Shown: positions 33,340 through 41,700, numbered from the stretch's first letter. The stretch is DNA of 42,226 bases from Nitrospira sp. (GCA_030444405.1 JARFPM010000015.1:1-42226), one strand, 5' to 3'. Translations and numbers: made by a program. Notes: generated by a model not told the origin, from the letters alone.

Positions 33340-34047
33340 CTAAGGACGCCCTACGGCTTTCAGCAGTTGCTCTCGCTCGTGAGTCGTGAGTTCTTTCCAC
33401 CTGCCGACACCCAGCCTGTCGACGGTGATGTGCATGATCCTCGTTCGGTGAAGCGCGATCACCTGATAGCCAAGTGCCCGACACATGCGCCTGATCTGCC
33501 GGTTGCGCCCCTCCGTCAGGATGATGCGAAACTGATCACGCCCGACGCGCATCGTCCGGCAGGGCCTGGTCTTGCTTCCCAGAATAACCACGCCCCGCGA
33601 CAGATGATCCAAGAAAGATTGGTCGAACGGACGATCAACCTGCACGAGATACTCTCGTTCGTGTCCGAATTCGGCACGGAGAATCTCATTCACGATGTTG
33701 CCGTCGTTCGTCAGCAAGATGAGACCGGACGAATCTTTGTCCAGCCGCCCGATCGGAAAAATCCGCTCCTGGTGCCCGATCTCCGCAATAATATTGCGAG
33801 GGACATGCGACTCGCTGGTTGTCGTGACGCCGACCGGCTTATGGTACTTGATATAAAGATTCGCTCTGCTCCAGGGAATCACATGGCCCTCGCGGGCAAT
33901 GACGTCTGACGGCTCTACCTGGTCGCCGAGTTTGGCCACCCGGCCGTTGATGGTGACGACACCCGATTCGATTAAACGGTCGGCCTCGCGCCGGGAACAG
34001 ATCCCGTGCTCTGTGAAGAACTTATTGATGCGAATGGTTTGCGCCAC
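33340..34047 (-). CDS. RluF/RsuA-type pseudouridine synthase
   Basis: Isomerises uridine in rRNA. 235 residues: S4 RNA-binding domain first (IRINKFFTEHGICSRREADRLI), then the catalytic domain with YIKYHKPVGVTTT, the catalytic Asp in FPIGRLDKDSSGLILLTNDG, EGRNRQIRRM and the late motif RTRIMHITVDRLGVGRW. The KPVGVTTT and DKDSSGLILLTNDG forms are nearest RluF (23S position 2604). It starts at GTG 34047 without a good ribosome site. It follows the agmatinase gene, separated by a palindromic element. Confidence 0.85.
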   Translation of the reverse strand: MAQTIRINKFFTEHGICSRREADRLIESGVVTINGRVAKLGDQVEPSDVIAREGHVIPWSRANLYIKYHKPVGVTTTSESHVPRNIIAEIGHQERIFPIGRLDKDSSGLILLTNDGNIVNEILRAEFGHEREYLVQVDRPFDQSFLDHLSRGVVILGSKTRPCRTMRVGRDQFRIILTEGRNRQIRRMCRALGYQVIALHRTRIMHITVDRLGVGRWKELTTHEREQLLKAVGRP

Positions 34048-34067
34048 GGGAAAATGGTTTCATCGAC

Positions 34068-34232
34068 GGATACTCAAACAGGTTCCTCTTCTCACCCGCC
34101 CAACCCCCCGCGCGCCGAGACGCGCCCTTCCCGAGGTCGGCCGCAGCGAGCGAAGGCGCGAGTCGTACGTTCTAGTGTACGTCGAGCGTCTGAGCGAGGC
34201 GAGAACGATGCGGGCGGCCTGTTTCAGCATCC
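34068..34232. repeat. Palindromic MITE-like element, about 165 bp
   Basis: Ends are a 16-base inverted repeat with three mismatches: GGATACTCAAACAGGT (34068-34083) against the complement of 34217-34232. Internal arms rich in GCGAG/CTCGC and a central TCGTACG-TTCTAGTG-TACGTCGA give a long hairpin. It lies exactly between the agmatinase stop and the pseudouridine-synthase start, holds no gene, and is different from the element at 9122-9337. Confidence 0.6.
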
Positions 34233-34235
34233 GGC

Positions 34236-35168
34236 TTAATGCACACGACGGCCGGCCCTGATGCGACCGAGTATACGATAGATCAACCGCGCGATGGAAA
34301 ATTGCGGCGCCACGAATCCTTCGATGGGGGCAATCTCGCTGACATCCATGCCGACGATGCCAGGCCCCTTGGCCAGCGCCGTAATGAGATTGAGGGTATC
34401 GTACCACCCGAGCCCACCCGGCTCGGGCGTGCCCAAGGCCGGCACGATTGACGCATCCAGCCCGTCGCAATCGAATGTGAGGTACACCGGCGTTCGGCAG
34501 GCCGCAACCACGTCAGGGATCCAGTTCGACGCTTGGCCTTCGTACGGGCCGGATGGATCGAGAAGGGTCGCCGCAAAAAACGTCTTGATGCGAGCCGTGG
34601 CGTCGATACGAGCGACCTCTTCCTGGCTGATCGACCGAATACCCACTTGCACCAAGGGTAAGCCGTCCTCCACCACTCGCGCCATGACGCTGGCATGGCT
34701 GAACGGATTGCCTTGATAGGCATCCCGCAGATCTCCGTGGGCATCGATCTGCACCACGGTCATCTGCGGGTATCGTTTCGCATGGGCCCGAATCGCTCCC
34801 AATGCCCCGGTGTGTTCGCCCGTCAGCGTGATGAGAAACCGTCCGGTTCCTACGTGCGGGGAGACAAACGCTTCGATGGCGTCGACTGCGGCGCGGTCGA
34901 CATCCCCTTTAAGATCCAAGGACGAAGCCGTCGCAATCCCGCCCCATTCTCGAAACGGCTCGCACCCGAGCTGCTCGTCGTAGAATTCAACCTGGCACGA
35001 TGCTTCCAGGATAGCGGATGGGCCATGGTCTGACCCGCGAATATAACTGGAGGTGTGTTCGTAGGGAGCCGGCAGAACGTAGACGCCCGCGTGGTCCGGA
35101 TGGCACCAGGGTTCGTCGATTCCGAGGAAATTGTGGTCGGGCCCCTCCCAACCGGCGGGAAGTGTCAT
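34236..35168 (-). CDS. speB: Agmatinase (ureohydrolase family)
   Basis: Hydrolyses agmatine to putrescine and urea. 310 residues with the binuclear Mn ligands in TGEHTGALG, QIDAHGDLRDAYQG and TFDCDGLDASIVPALGTPEPGG, and MDVSEIAPIEG near the end. The preceding gene encodes pyruvoyl arginine decarboxylase, which makes agmatine, so agmatinase is preferred over arginase or guanidinobutyrase. Gap between the two genes is 66 bases; AGGGAAG lies before the ATG. Confidence 0.9.
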   Translation of the reverse strand: MTLPAGWEGPDHNFLGIDEPWCHPDHAGVYVLPAPYEHTSSYIRGSDHGPSAILEASCQVEFYDEQLGCEPFREWGGIATASSLDLKGDVDRAAVDAIEAFVSPHVGTGRFLITLTGEHTGALGAIRAHAKRYPQMTVVQIDAHGDLRDAYQGNPFSHASVMARVVEDGLPLVQVGIRSISQEEVARIDATARIKTFFAATLLDPSGPYEGQASNWIPDVVAACRTPVYLTFDCDGLDASIVPALGTPEPGGLGWYDTLNLITALAKGPGIVGMDVSEIAPIEGFVAPQFSIARLIYRILGRIRAGRRVH

Positions 35169-35234
35169 GGGCGTTCTTCCCTTGATGAGACCGGCGGCTG
35201 AGGCGGTATGAGTACAGCCAAGACCGACAAGCCT

Positions 35235-35804
35235 CTACTTGCGAGAGCGGGCAGGTACATTCTCCGGCGGGATGAAGACCGCCAGTGCGATGACCGTCGT
35301 CCACTTCCCCTTCTTTCCGACTGCCGATTGGGTGATGTTCAGGGTCCTCACGATTTTTCCACCCATCTTAAAGACCTGCTCTCGTTCTTTCCAGGCCACG
35401 TTCGGATCGAATTCGACACCTAAGGTCGTCGCGAGCATCTGCGCGGCGAGATCTTCCGTATACTCTCCGGTCTCCTCATCCGTTTCACCATGGGCATGGT
35501 GTTCCGATAGATAGCCGTATGTACCGAGGTCTGTAGGCTTCGCAAGGCCGACTGACGCCGAGATGAGCCGATTCCGTTCATTCGTTTCCGAACGCGCCAT
35601 GACGCAAAACGTGATTTCACCCGGTTTCAGCAGCTTCTCGCCGCGCTTGCGGGGGATGATCTTACAATGGGGAGGAAGGATGGACGAGACGCTGACGAGG
35701 TTGCAATAGGCCACACCGGCGCTGCGCAACGCCTCTTCGAAGGAGGCCAGCTTTTCCTTGTGGACCCCCACTCCTCTCGTTAAAAACATATGCGTAGGTA
35801 CCAT
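35235..35804 (-). CDS. pdaD: Pyruvoyl-dependent arginine decarboxylase
   Basis: Decarboxylates arginine to agmatine using a pyruvoyl group made by self-cleavage. 189 residues with the cleavage site between Ser40 and Ser41 in [10 protein letters not shown], the motifs SEHHAHGE and ATTLGVEFD, and the start [19 protein letters not shown] typical of the family. Length is a little above the archaeal enzymes. The start at 35804 has GGGGAG close upstream; an open frame to 35888 adds no conserved sequence. It gives the organism a PLP-independent route to agmatine. Confidence 0.93.
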   Translation of the reverse strand: MVPTHMFLTRGVGVHKEKLASFEEALRSAGVAYCNLVSVSSILPPHCKIIPRKRGEKLLKPGEITFCVMARSETNERNRLISASVGLAKPTDLGTYGYLSEHHAHGETDEETGEYTEDLAAQMLATTLGVEFDPNVAWKEREQVFKMGGKIVRTLNITQSAVGKKGKWTTVIALAVFIPPENVPARSRK

Positions 35805-35960
35805 TCTCTCCCCTTTCGTCTGGTAGTCGGCCTGTCTGGTTGTTCGGAGGTTGTTTGGTGACGTGTTCCAAAGCGGCCAGCCGGACAAACAAATCGGACC
35901 GGTTCAACGACAGCATCGGGCGCCTGTTGTAACAAGATTGGACCGGCTTCGCAATATCTT

Positions 35961-37427
35961 CTAGACACTTTTTTCGGGTAAGTGGGGCGGTTCCTTCAGG
36001 TTCATGATGAGCATGCGGGGTTCCGTCATATCTTCAATCGCGGCACGAACGCCCTCGCGTCCCAACCCGGAATCTTTCACGCCGCCGTACGGCATATGGT
36101 CGGCCCGGAACGTGGGAATTTCATTTGCCAACACCGCTCCGACTTCCAGGTGACGAAAGGCGTAGAAGATCTTGTTGATGTCCTGCGTGAAGATGCCGGC
36201 CTGTAATCCATAATCCGATTGATTGAGCAGCGCCACGGCCTCGCTGAGCTGCCGATACGGCGTGACGGTGACAACCGGTCCAAACACCTCCTTGCAGGAG
36301 ACTTTCATGTCGGGCTTCACATTCGACAGGACCGTAGCCTCGACAAGCGATCCCCTCCGCTTCCCGCCCAACAGCACATGCGCTCCGTCCGCGACGGCCT
36401 CGCCGATCCAACTCTCCACCCGCTGAGCGGCTGCCTGATCGATGAGGGGACCGATGCTCGTCGTCTCGTCAGCAGGATCTCCCACTTTCAACCGAGCGAC
36501 ATGCATGAGCAACTTGGTCGTAAACACATCGGCGACCGAATGGTGCACGAAGACCCGCTGCACCGAAATGCAGGTCTGGCCGGCATACCCAAATCCGCCC
36601 GCCGCGCAACGCTGAGCCGCCAACTCAAGATCCGCATCAGGTTCGATCACCACGCCGGCGTTGCCCCCGAGTTCGAGCGTGACTTTTTTCTTTCCGCACT
36701 TTGCCTTCAACATCCATCCCACCGACGCACTTCCGGTGAAACTGAGCAATTTGAATCGCGGATCGACGACCATCCGTTCGGCAAGGGCGTTGTCGCAGGG
36801 CACCACGTTGAGCCCACCCGGAGGAACTCCCGCCTCGAGAGCGATCTCTCCAAGGAGCAGCGCCGTCAACGGCGTTTGAGGGGCCGGTTTGATGAGAATC
36901 GGATTGCCGGAAGCAAGCGCAGGCGCCACTTTGTGTACCACGAGATTCAGCGGAAAGTTGAAGGGGGTGATGCCGAGAATCGGACCGATCGGGAAGCGGC
37001 GAAGCAGGCCCAGATGCGTATCGAAGCCGGGCGTCCAATCGAGCGGGACCACTTCCCCCGGAATCCGTCGTGCTTCTTCAGCAGCCACCGTAAAGGTTTG
37101 AATGGCCCGACTGACCTCCCGCTTTGCGTCAGTGATCGGCTTACCCGCCTCGGCCGTGATGGCCTGGGCAAATTCATCTCGGCGCCGATAGAGCAGGGCG
37201 GCGACCTGTTGGAGCATATTGTATCTGGCATGCGCCGGAAGTTGCTCCATCGTCGCGGCCGCACCGGACGTGGACGCGATGGCCTCCTCGACATCAGATT
37301 CAGTCGCTTGGGTAACCTGGGCGACGAGTTTTCCGGTGAAGGGATCGACGACGGGGGCCGACAGCTCACCCGACTTCCATTGGCCATGAACGAGAAACGG
37401 ACGGGATTCCTGCACGGGAAGACTCAC
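35961..37427 (-). CDS. NAD(P)-dependent aldehyde dehydrogenase
   Basis: 488-residue ALDH with TPFNFPLNLVVHKVAPALASG, the motif FTGSASVGW, the general base Glu in LELGGNAG and the catalytic Cys in GYAGQTCISVQR. The closing motif is PYGGVKDSGLGREG. Sequence type recalls lactaldehyde, succinate-semialdehyde or GapN-like enzymes; the substrate cannot be fixed. Its position within a polyamine-like operon makes an aminoaldehyde substrate possible (inference). It starts at GTG 37427, 23 bases after the zinc-ribbon gene. Confidence 0.85.
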   Translation of the reverse strand: MSLPVQESRPFLVHGQWKSGELSAPVVDPFTGKLVAQVTQATESDVEEAIASTSGAAATMEQLPAHARYNMLQQVAALLYRRRDEFAQAITAEAGKPITDAKREVSRAIQTFTVAAEEARRIPGEVVPLDWTPGFDTHLGLLRRFPIGPILGITPFNFPLNLVVHKVAPALASGNPILIKPAPQTPLTALLLGEIALEAGVPPGGLNVVPCDNALAERMVVDPRFKLLSFTGSASVGWMLKAKCGKKKVTLELGGNAGVVIEPDADLELAAQRCAAGGFGYAGQTCISVQRVFVHHSVADVFTTKLLMHVARLKVGDPADETTSIGPLIDQAAAQRVESWIGEAVADGAHVLLGGKRRGSLVEATVLSNVKPDMKVSCKEVFGPVVTVTPYRQLSEAVALLNQSDYGLQAGIFTQDINKIFYAFRHLEVGAVLANEIPTFRADHMPYGGVKDSGLGREGVRAAIEDMTEPRMLIMNLKEPPHLPEKSV

Positions 37428-37450
37428 TGGAGCCTGTGATGAGGTTGGTA

Positions 37451-37723
37451 TTAGTCCGTCGCTTCGACCGGCGCAGTCGCTTCAGCGGCGGGTTGCGCAA
37501 CCGCGGCCGCCTCTTGTGCGGCGACGGCCTTGGCAATCAGTTCTTCCGTGCCCCAATCGCGAATCGCCTCCAAGGTAAATCCTTCGTAGGTCGAGACGCC
37601 ATGACAGGACGGACAGTCCGGCATCGGCACTTTTCTGTAGAAGACTTCCGTGAGGCAAGACATACAGACCCAGAAGTCGTCGTCGCGATGGGAGACGGGC
37701 CAGAACGACTGCATCGAAGCCAT
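37451..37723 (-). CDS. Small zinc-ribbon protein of unknown function
   Basis: 90 residues. Two Cys pairs (CMSC and CPSC, about 16 residues apart) form a likely zinc ribbon in the first half. The second half is helical and ends in an Ala/Glu-rich tail (AEATAPVEATD). GAGGT precedes ATG 37723. A minus-strand TTGACA (37777-37782) with GATAGT (37756-37761) may be an internal promoter, but its 15-base spacer is short. Not a family I can name. Confidence 0.6.
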   Translation of the reverse strand: MASMQSFWPVSHRDDDFWVCMSCLTEVFYRKVPMPDCPSCHGVSTYEGFTLEAIRDWGTEELIAKAVAAQEAAAVAQPAAEATAPVEATD

Positions 37724-37820
37724 AGGGATACCTCTTACCTTGAATGACAGAGAGGACTATCGCACCTGAGTACTGATGTCAACATCACGCGCGAAGGCTC
37801 ATCGCTCCGGCGCAATTCAG

Positions 37821-38462
37821 CTATTTTTTGTCGCTCGCCAAAAGTCGATCGATTTCTTCTGCGAACATCTCGAACGGAAACGCTCCGGGGATCGCAACGG
37901 CCGGCTCTTTTTCCGTCGGCTCAGCGGCCGTTCGCACGAGGATGAAGCCGGGGGTTCCGTGAAACCCCCACTGATTGGCTTCTTGGCGATCTTCGAAAAT
38001 CGCCTTCGTGTACCGCCCGTCGTTCATACACCGCTCAAACGCGGGCTGGTCTAAGCCGAGCGCCACCGCATGCCGGAGATAGACCTGCTTCTCCAACCGA
38101 CCCCCTGCGGCAAACAACCGATCATGCATCGCCCAATACTTCCCTTGGGCACCCGCACATCGCGCCGCTGAGGCAGCATCCAATCCAGGGCCCTGATCAG
38201 CTCGCGGATAGTCCTTGTAGAAAAACCGGACTTTTCCTGTATCGACGTAACGAGCCTGAATCCGTGGCCACGTATCCTTGAAAAACTTCACGCAATAGCC
38301 GCACGTAAAATCAGAATATTCGATGACCGTGACCGGGGCGGTGGCCAGACCCCTCATACGAGCATCGGCTTCAAGCGCATCTCCTGCCGAGGCGTAAGAG
38401 CCCCACGCAAGTCCACCGAAGACAAACAGCTGAACGAGAACTTGCCGGACCGTTTTCCTCAT
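37821..38462 (-). CDS. DsbA-family periplasmic thiol oxidoreductase
   Basis: 213 residues with an N-terminal signal segment ending near SYASAG and a thioredoxin/DsbA fold. Active site is C54-GY-C57 in YSDFTCGYCVKFF; the cis-Pro motif is GFHGTPGFIL. It resembles the DsbA/DsbG-like 'thioredoxin_4' group that oxidises or isomerises disulfides. The ATG at 38462 overlaps the stop of the DHS-like gene by 4 bases (ATGA), so it is translationally coupled to it. Confidence 0.85.
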   Translation of the reverse strand: MRKTVRQVLVQLFVFGGLAWGSYASAGDALEADARMRGLATAPVTVIEYSDFTCGYCVKFFKDTWPRIQARYVDTGKVRFFYKDYPRADQGPGLDAASAARCAGAQGKYWAMHDRLFAAGGRLEKQVYLRHAVALGLDQPAFERCMNDGRYTKAIFEDRQEANQWGFHGTPGFILVRTAAEPTEKEPAVAIPGAFPFEMFAEEIDRLLASDKK

Positions 38463-39565
38463 GACCGATGCGCAGCACCAGCTTTCTTTCGCTCCAGAAT
38501 CCCCATCATTAACAAGGGCCAGACGACCGTCGCATCGCTCAACACTTCGGCGAATCGCCCACCGTCCTTCGGTGTCACAAATTTCCCCCAGGAAAGTCCT
38601 TCTTGATATGTACAGCCGCTGAGCCCCCCCCAATAGTCTGGTTCGGGGCAAATTCTCACCCCATAGTGAAATCGAGGCGGCTTCACGTTCAGACCCAGCC
38701 GAAGATTACCGATTTCAATGTATGGGCCGACCTGTTGCGCCCAGTTCCGTGGGACACCCCCTCCGATCGTGAAAATGCCGAGTCGTTTAGCGGAGAGGAC
38801 ATGGTCGGCATAGCTGTTGAGATCGAGGTACGGATTGAATGAAGGATACGATTGATGGATCGCTCGTAAAATCTCCAGATCTCTCCCCTCCCCGGTCTGA
38901 GATCGGACGTGATCGATCTCCCGAGCCATCGCCCAGGTTCCCATGTCCAGTCCCACTTCTGAATCAGTGAAAGCCGGGATATAGACCGGTACCTTTTTCA
39001 GGTAAGCACTTTTCAGAATTCCGTCGCCGTCTAATTCCTCCGCCAACGTCTTTCCCAGCTCTCTCGTGAGGATTTCCGACGAAAGCGGCCAATCATGGTT
39101 GAGGCGCTTCAACGTGTGCGCGACGACGTGCTCGACATAATTCAAATTCGCTTCCATCTCGAGTGTGTCGTAGACGCGGTTGTACCCTTTCCGAAAGAGC
39201 TCTTCATCGCTCATCGACGGGTCGTGCCGATAATGCGTCTTGCCGACCGATTCGCTGAGGCCATGGGCCATCAACGCCCCGGTCGAGACGATGCATTGCA
39301 CCATCCCTTCATCGATCATCTTCGTGATGATCTTGCCCATTTTGGCGATCGTCATCGCGCCGGACAACGTCATCACAACGTGGCAGTCAGGGTCCTGGAT
39401 CATCGCCCAGAGCACATCGAACGCCTTGCCGACATGTCGGCCCCCGAACGCAGTCTTGCCCATGGCCTCCAGCAAATCGCTGAACGAGGTAATCTTGTCG
39501 GGATCAAGCGGTTCGAGCGCTTCTAATCCATCTTTTGCACCGTCACGAAACTCGCGTGCGTACAT
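38459..39565 (-). CDS. Deoxyhypusine-synthase-family protein
   Basis: 368-residue homologue of eukaryotic and archaeal deoxyhypusine synthase. Conserved pieces include GKAFDVLWAMI, VVMTLSGAMTIAKMG, VPVYIPAFTDSEVGLD, LGIFTIGGGVPRNW and the catalytic Lys328 in EGLSWGKF, equivalent to the lysine that carries the aminobutyl intermediate in DHS. Bacteria lack eIF5A, and bacterial DHS homologues are known or suspected to make homospermidine or other polyamines from spermidine or putrescine. Arginine decarboxylase and agmatinase downstream fit that. ATG 39565 has AGAGGA upstream and a strong promoter. First gene of the polyamine-like run. Confidence 0.85.
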   Translation of the reverse strand: MYAREFRDGAKDGLEALEPLDPDKITSFSDLLEAMGKTAFGGRHVGKAFDVLWAMIQDPDCHVVMTLSGAMTIAKMGKIITKMIDEGMVQCIVSTGALMAHGLSESVGKTHYRHDPSMSDEELFRKGYNRVYDTLEMEANLNYVEHVVAHTLKRLNHDWPLSSEILTRELGKTLAEELDGDGILKSAYLKKVPVYIPAFTDSEVGLDMGTWAMAREIDHVRSQTGEGRDLEILRAIHQSYPSFNPYLDLNSYADHVLSAKRLGIFTIGGGVPRNWAQQVGPYIEIGNLRLGLNVKPPRFHYGVRICPEPDYWGGLSGCTYQEGLSWGKFVTPKDGGRFAEVLSDATVVWPLLMMGILERKKAGAAHRS

Positions 39566-39596
39566 ACGATCCTCTGAGAAATTCACAAGCGCTTTG

Positions 39597-39626
39597 GTTA
39601 TACACAACCACGAATAGGGGCGTCAA
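39597..39626 (-). promoter_or_regulatory. Promoter of the DHS-like/DsbA/polyamine run
   Basis: Minus-strand TTGACG (39621-39626), 18-base spacer and TATAAC (39597-39602), close to consensus. Start near 39590 gives a leader of about 25 bases before the DHS-like ATG. Confidence 0.6.
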
Positions 39627-40158
39627 TGAAAGGTTCTCTCGTGCGGCAGGTCTCACAAGCTCGCTGGAGTTGCTCGCGTAGCCTCTCTGCATTCCGAATG
39701 TCGAATTGATTGTTCTGCCGCATCAGCAGGACGAGGATTGGCAACGGGCGCGAAGGGCGGTATTCAAACCGAAATACCGGAGACTTTTTTCCGCAGCCAC
39801 TTAGAGAAGTCGATTCTTCTTGGGCTTTGACGTGCCCTTACCGGCGGTTCAAAAACAAATAATTATGATGGCAGTCCGGATCGCTAGCAGAGCACTACCA
39901 GAAGAGGTGGTGCAAGAACCCCAGCCAATCAAGGGGCCAGGTTACTATTATAAAGACGCAGGGCGGGATCTAGCCCATCACGCTACATGTGCTCTGCACA
40001 AGGAAACGAAACTCCGTGAGGAGAAGAGGTTTGCCATCACGTGCAGCTTCTGCCGAGCTATGACTCCCACGTCTACCTCGTTGAGCGGAGGAATCAGAAA
40101 AATGATGGCATTGACGTCAGGTTGGAGCGAAGTCCCCTACCCTCGTGCCGTCACACCT
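39627..40158. other. 532-base intergenic stretch without a convincing gene
   Basis: Nothing in it has both a start and a ribosome site. Two minus-strand open stretches read like protein but have no start codon: one ending at 39598 (with LREQLQRACETCRTREPF) and one near 39990-40150 (with DVNAIIFLIPPLNEVD). They may be remnants of decayed genes. A plus-strand frame at 39820-40170 looks random. Confidence 0.3.
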
Positions 40159-40635
40159 CTACCTTATTGATGGGTCACGGTTCAATTCCCTGACCAATGG
40201 ATCAGCACTCGGCGTCGTCGGAACCCCTCCATACATGGCTCCAGGGTAGGGCGAACTCCGGGATCCAGACGATTCTTTCGGCGGGGATCCAGACGATTCT
40301 TTCTGAAAGTAGTTATTAGATGGACCGACCCTGGAGTCTGTCTTGTGGCCGGATCGTGTGTCCTGTGGAGCCCCGTGCTCCGGTTGCCGCCACTGGGACT
40401 CATACGAATACTGATCATTGAGGGGGATACCTGAGCCTTCCCTGTCCACAGTGTGGATGAACGGATCCCCCACCGGCTGGCCTAGATCCATTAAACGGTG
40501 GTCGATCCAAGGTTTGGGGTCAGCCAGCGACTGGATGCCGTCCACCCACCAGGCCCCGGCAGAGCGACTGGGAAAGTTGAGTGCTCCGGTTACTGCGAAG
40601 ATCGCCAAGGCTGTCAATATGTGTTTCTGCCTCAT
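40159..40635 (-). CDS. Exported low-complexity protein of unknown function
   Basis: 158 residues; signal peptide MRQKHILTALAIFAVTG followed by a polar body rich in Ser, Pro and Gly, probably unstructured. A 24-base tandem duplication gives the repeated peptide KESSGS (see 40260-40303). GGAGG five bases before ATG 40635 supports expression. No family recognised; no neighbour suggests a role. Confidence 0.5.
   Translation of the reverse strand: MRQKHILTALAIFAVTGALNFPSRSAGAWWVDGIQSLADPKPWIDHRLMDLGQPVGDPFIHTVDREGSGIPLNDQYSYESQWRQPEHGAPQDTRSGHKTDSRVGPSNNYFQKESSGSPPKESSGSRSSPYPGAMYGGVPTTPSADPLVRELNRDPSIR
40260..40303. repeat. Tandem 24-base duplication
   Basis: Two identical 20-base copies (GGGATCCAGACGATTCTTTC) start 24 bases apart, at 40260 and 40284. 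The period is 8 codons, so the reading frame of the surrounding gene is kept. Confidence 0.8.
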
Positions 40636-40806
40636 GACATCCTCCCTATCCACGTATCGTGAAACTGCCTGCTTCTACCATGACATCAATCGTTTGCTCA
40701 TACACCTTCGTCATAGTGAGCCTCTTCTACAGCGATAAGCCTACATCCCTCTAAACTAAAGATCAATTGTTTCCCTACAGCGAATATGGCCTCCACCGAA
40801 CCTTCG

Positions 40807-41013
40807 TCACCGGTCATTCTTCTCCCGCACGTCCGTCTTGAACATTCCCCTCAGCGCTCCCTTGAGCGATACGAACGGGAGTTCCGGCACCAGCTTGGTG
40901 ATCCCGCTCTTTTCGATGACCTGTAGCCGTTGCCGAGGTTTCAGGTGCAGCCTTTCTCGTACCTGCTTGGGAGTCACAATTTGAAACTTTGGCGAAATGG
41001 TAGCCGTGGCCAT
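40807..41013 (-). CDS. AbrB/SpoVT-type antitoxin (VapB- or MazE-like), toxin missing
   Basis: 68 residues with the swapped-hairpin AbrB domain: ISPKFQIVTPKQVRERLHLK followed by QRLQVIEKSG, and a short tail (LKGALRGMF) that in relatives binds a PIN toxin. AGGAG precedes the ATG. No PIN or MazF gene follows on the same strand: the next frame (40698-40817) encodes 39 residues without PIN motifs. It therefore looks like an orphan antitoxin, possibly kept as a repressor or as debris. Confidence 0.78.
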   Translation of the reverse strand: MATATISPKFQIVTPKQVRERLHLKPRQRLQVIEKSGITKLVPELPFVSLKGALRGMFKTDVREKNDR

Positions 41014-41072
41014 ATCGGAGCACTCCTACCAACCGTCCAATGTGTAGCCTCACCTAAGCCAGGACGACAACG

Positions 41073-41162
41073 CTACAGTTCGAGCGCGAAGCGAAGAGCG
41101 TCTTTGACCTTGGCCATCGTAGCAGTGGACAGCTGACTCACCTTGTGTTCAAGCCGCGGGAT
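41073..41162 (-). pseudogene. C-terminal remnant of a MazF/PemK-type toxin
   Basis: Thirty codons open from a stop at 41163-41165 to TAG 41073-41075, with no start codon in a proper place. The translation ends MAKVKDALRFALEL, the typical C-terminus of MazF/PemK ribonucleases (a 'V..AL..AL.L' helix), preceded by RLEHKVSQLSTAT. It lies upstream of the orphan AbrB antitoxin. Assigned from a short pattern only. Confidence 0.5.
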
Positions 41163-41276
41163 TCATAAGTAGTTAGACCCGCTTGTCTCTGCGATGAAGG
41201 TGTGCCTTTCTCCGTTTCCTTTTCCACGAATTTAGGATGGCATTGCCTTATCGACTTTCTTGCGAGGGTGATAACT

Positions 41277-41513
41277 ATGCGCCAAACTATCAAAGCGCGG
41301 TATCACGATGGTGTACTGCAGCCGCTGGAACCATTAGTCCTCGCTGACGAGGCTGAGGTGCAGGTGACAGTGGACACTGAAGTTGCAGTAAGTGCGGACG
41401 AGGTTCTACGGCGAGCCGCACAGGTCTATCAAGGCCTGACAGCCGACCAGGTCGCGGAAGTGGAAACCATTGCTCTGGATCGCCGACAGTTCTTCCGTGA
41501 GCCCGCAGCCTGA
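41277..41513 (+). CDS. DUF104 / AF2212-like antitoxin
   Basis: 78 residues starting MRQTIKARYHDGVLQPLEPL, the signature of AF2212-type (DUF104) antitoxins: a short beta hairpin followed by a helical toxin-binding tail. ATG 41277 is chosen because this motif normally opens the protein; GAGGG lies about 9 bases upstream. It overlaps the next frame by one base (TGATG), the usual arrangement for a toxin partner. Confidence 0.8.
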   Translation: MRQTIKARYHDGVLQPLEPLVLADEAEVQVTVDTEVAVSADEVLRRAAQVYQGLTADQVAEVETIALDRRQFFREPAA

Positions 41514-41668
41514 TGTCTCAGGCTGCCGCCCTGCTCGATACCGATATCCTCTCCGAGCTGCTCAAACAACACCCCCAGGTCACACACCGGACACGTGTCT
41601 ATCTAGCCGAACACAACCGGCTCGCGTTCTGCTTGCCCATTTTCAACGGATTCCCGAGTTGGTCGTAG
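41513..41668 (+). pseudogene. Truncated PIN-domain (VapC-type) toxin
   Basis: 51 codons. The start LLDTDILSELLKQHP is a PIN-domain N-terminus with the first catalytic Asp, and continues RVYLAEHNRLAF. After that the normal continuation is lost and the frame ends at TAG 41668. A complete PIN toxin has about 130 residues, and the other acidic residues are absent. The toxin should be inactive, leaving the DUF104 antitoxin as an orphan. Confidence 0.6.
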
Positions 41669-41700
41669 GGAAGGAGCGGCAGTGGGACAGGCAACCGCCG

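Noticed and set aside
39820-40170. 116-codon plus-strand frame
   Set aside because: Composition looks random, no start signal, runs into the 3' end of the opposite gene.
40178-40190. tRNA T-loop-like GGTTCAATTCC
   Set aside because: No acceptor, D or anticodon arms could be paired around it; it lies at the end of a coding sequence.
40698-40817. 39-codon frame overlapping the AbrB antitoxin end, tested as a VapC toxin
   Set aside because: It lacks the PIN opening motif and acidic residues and is far too short.
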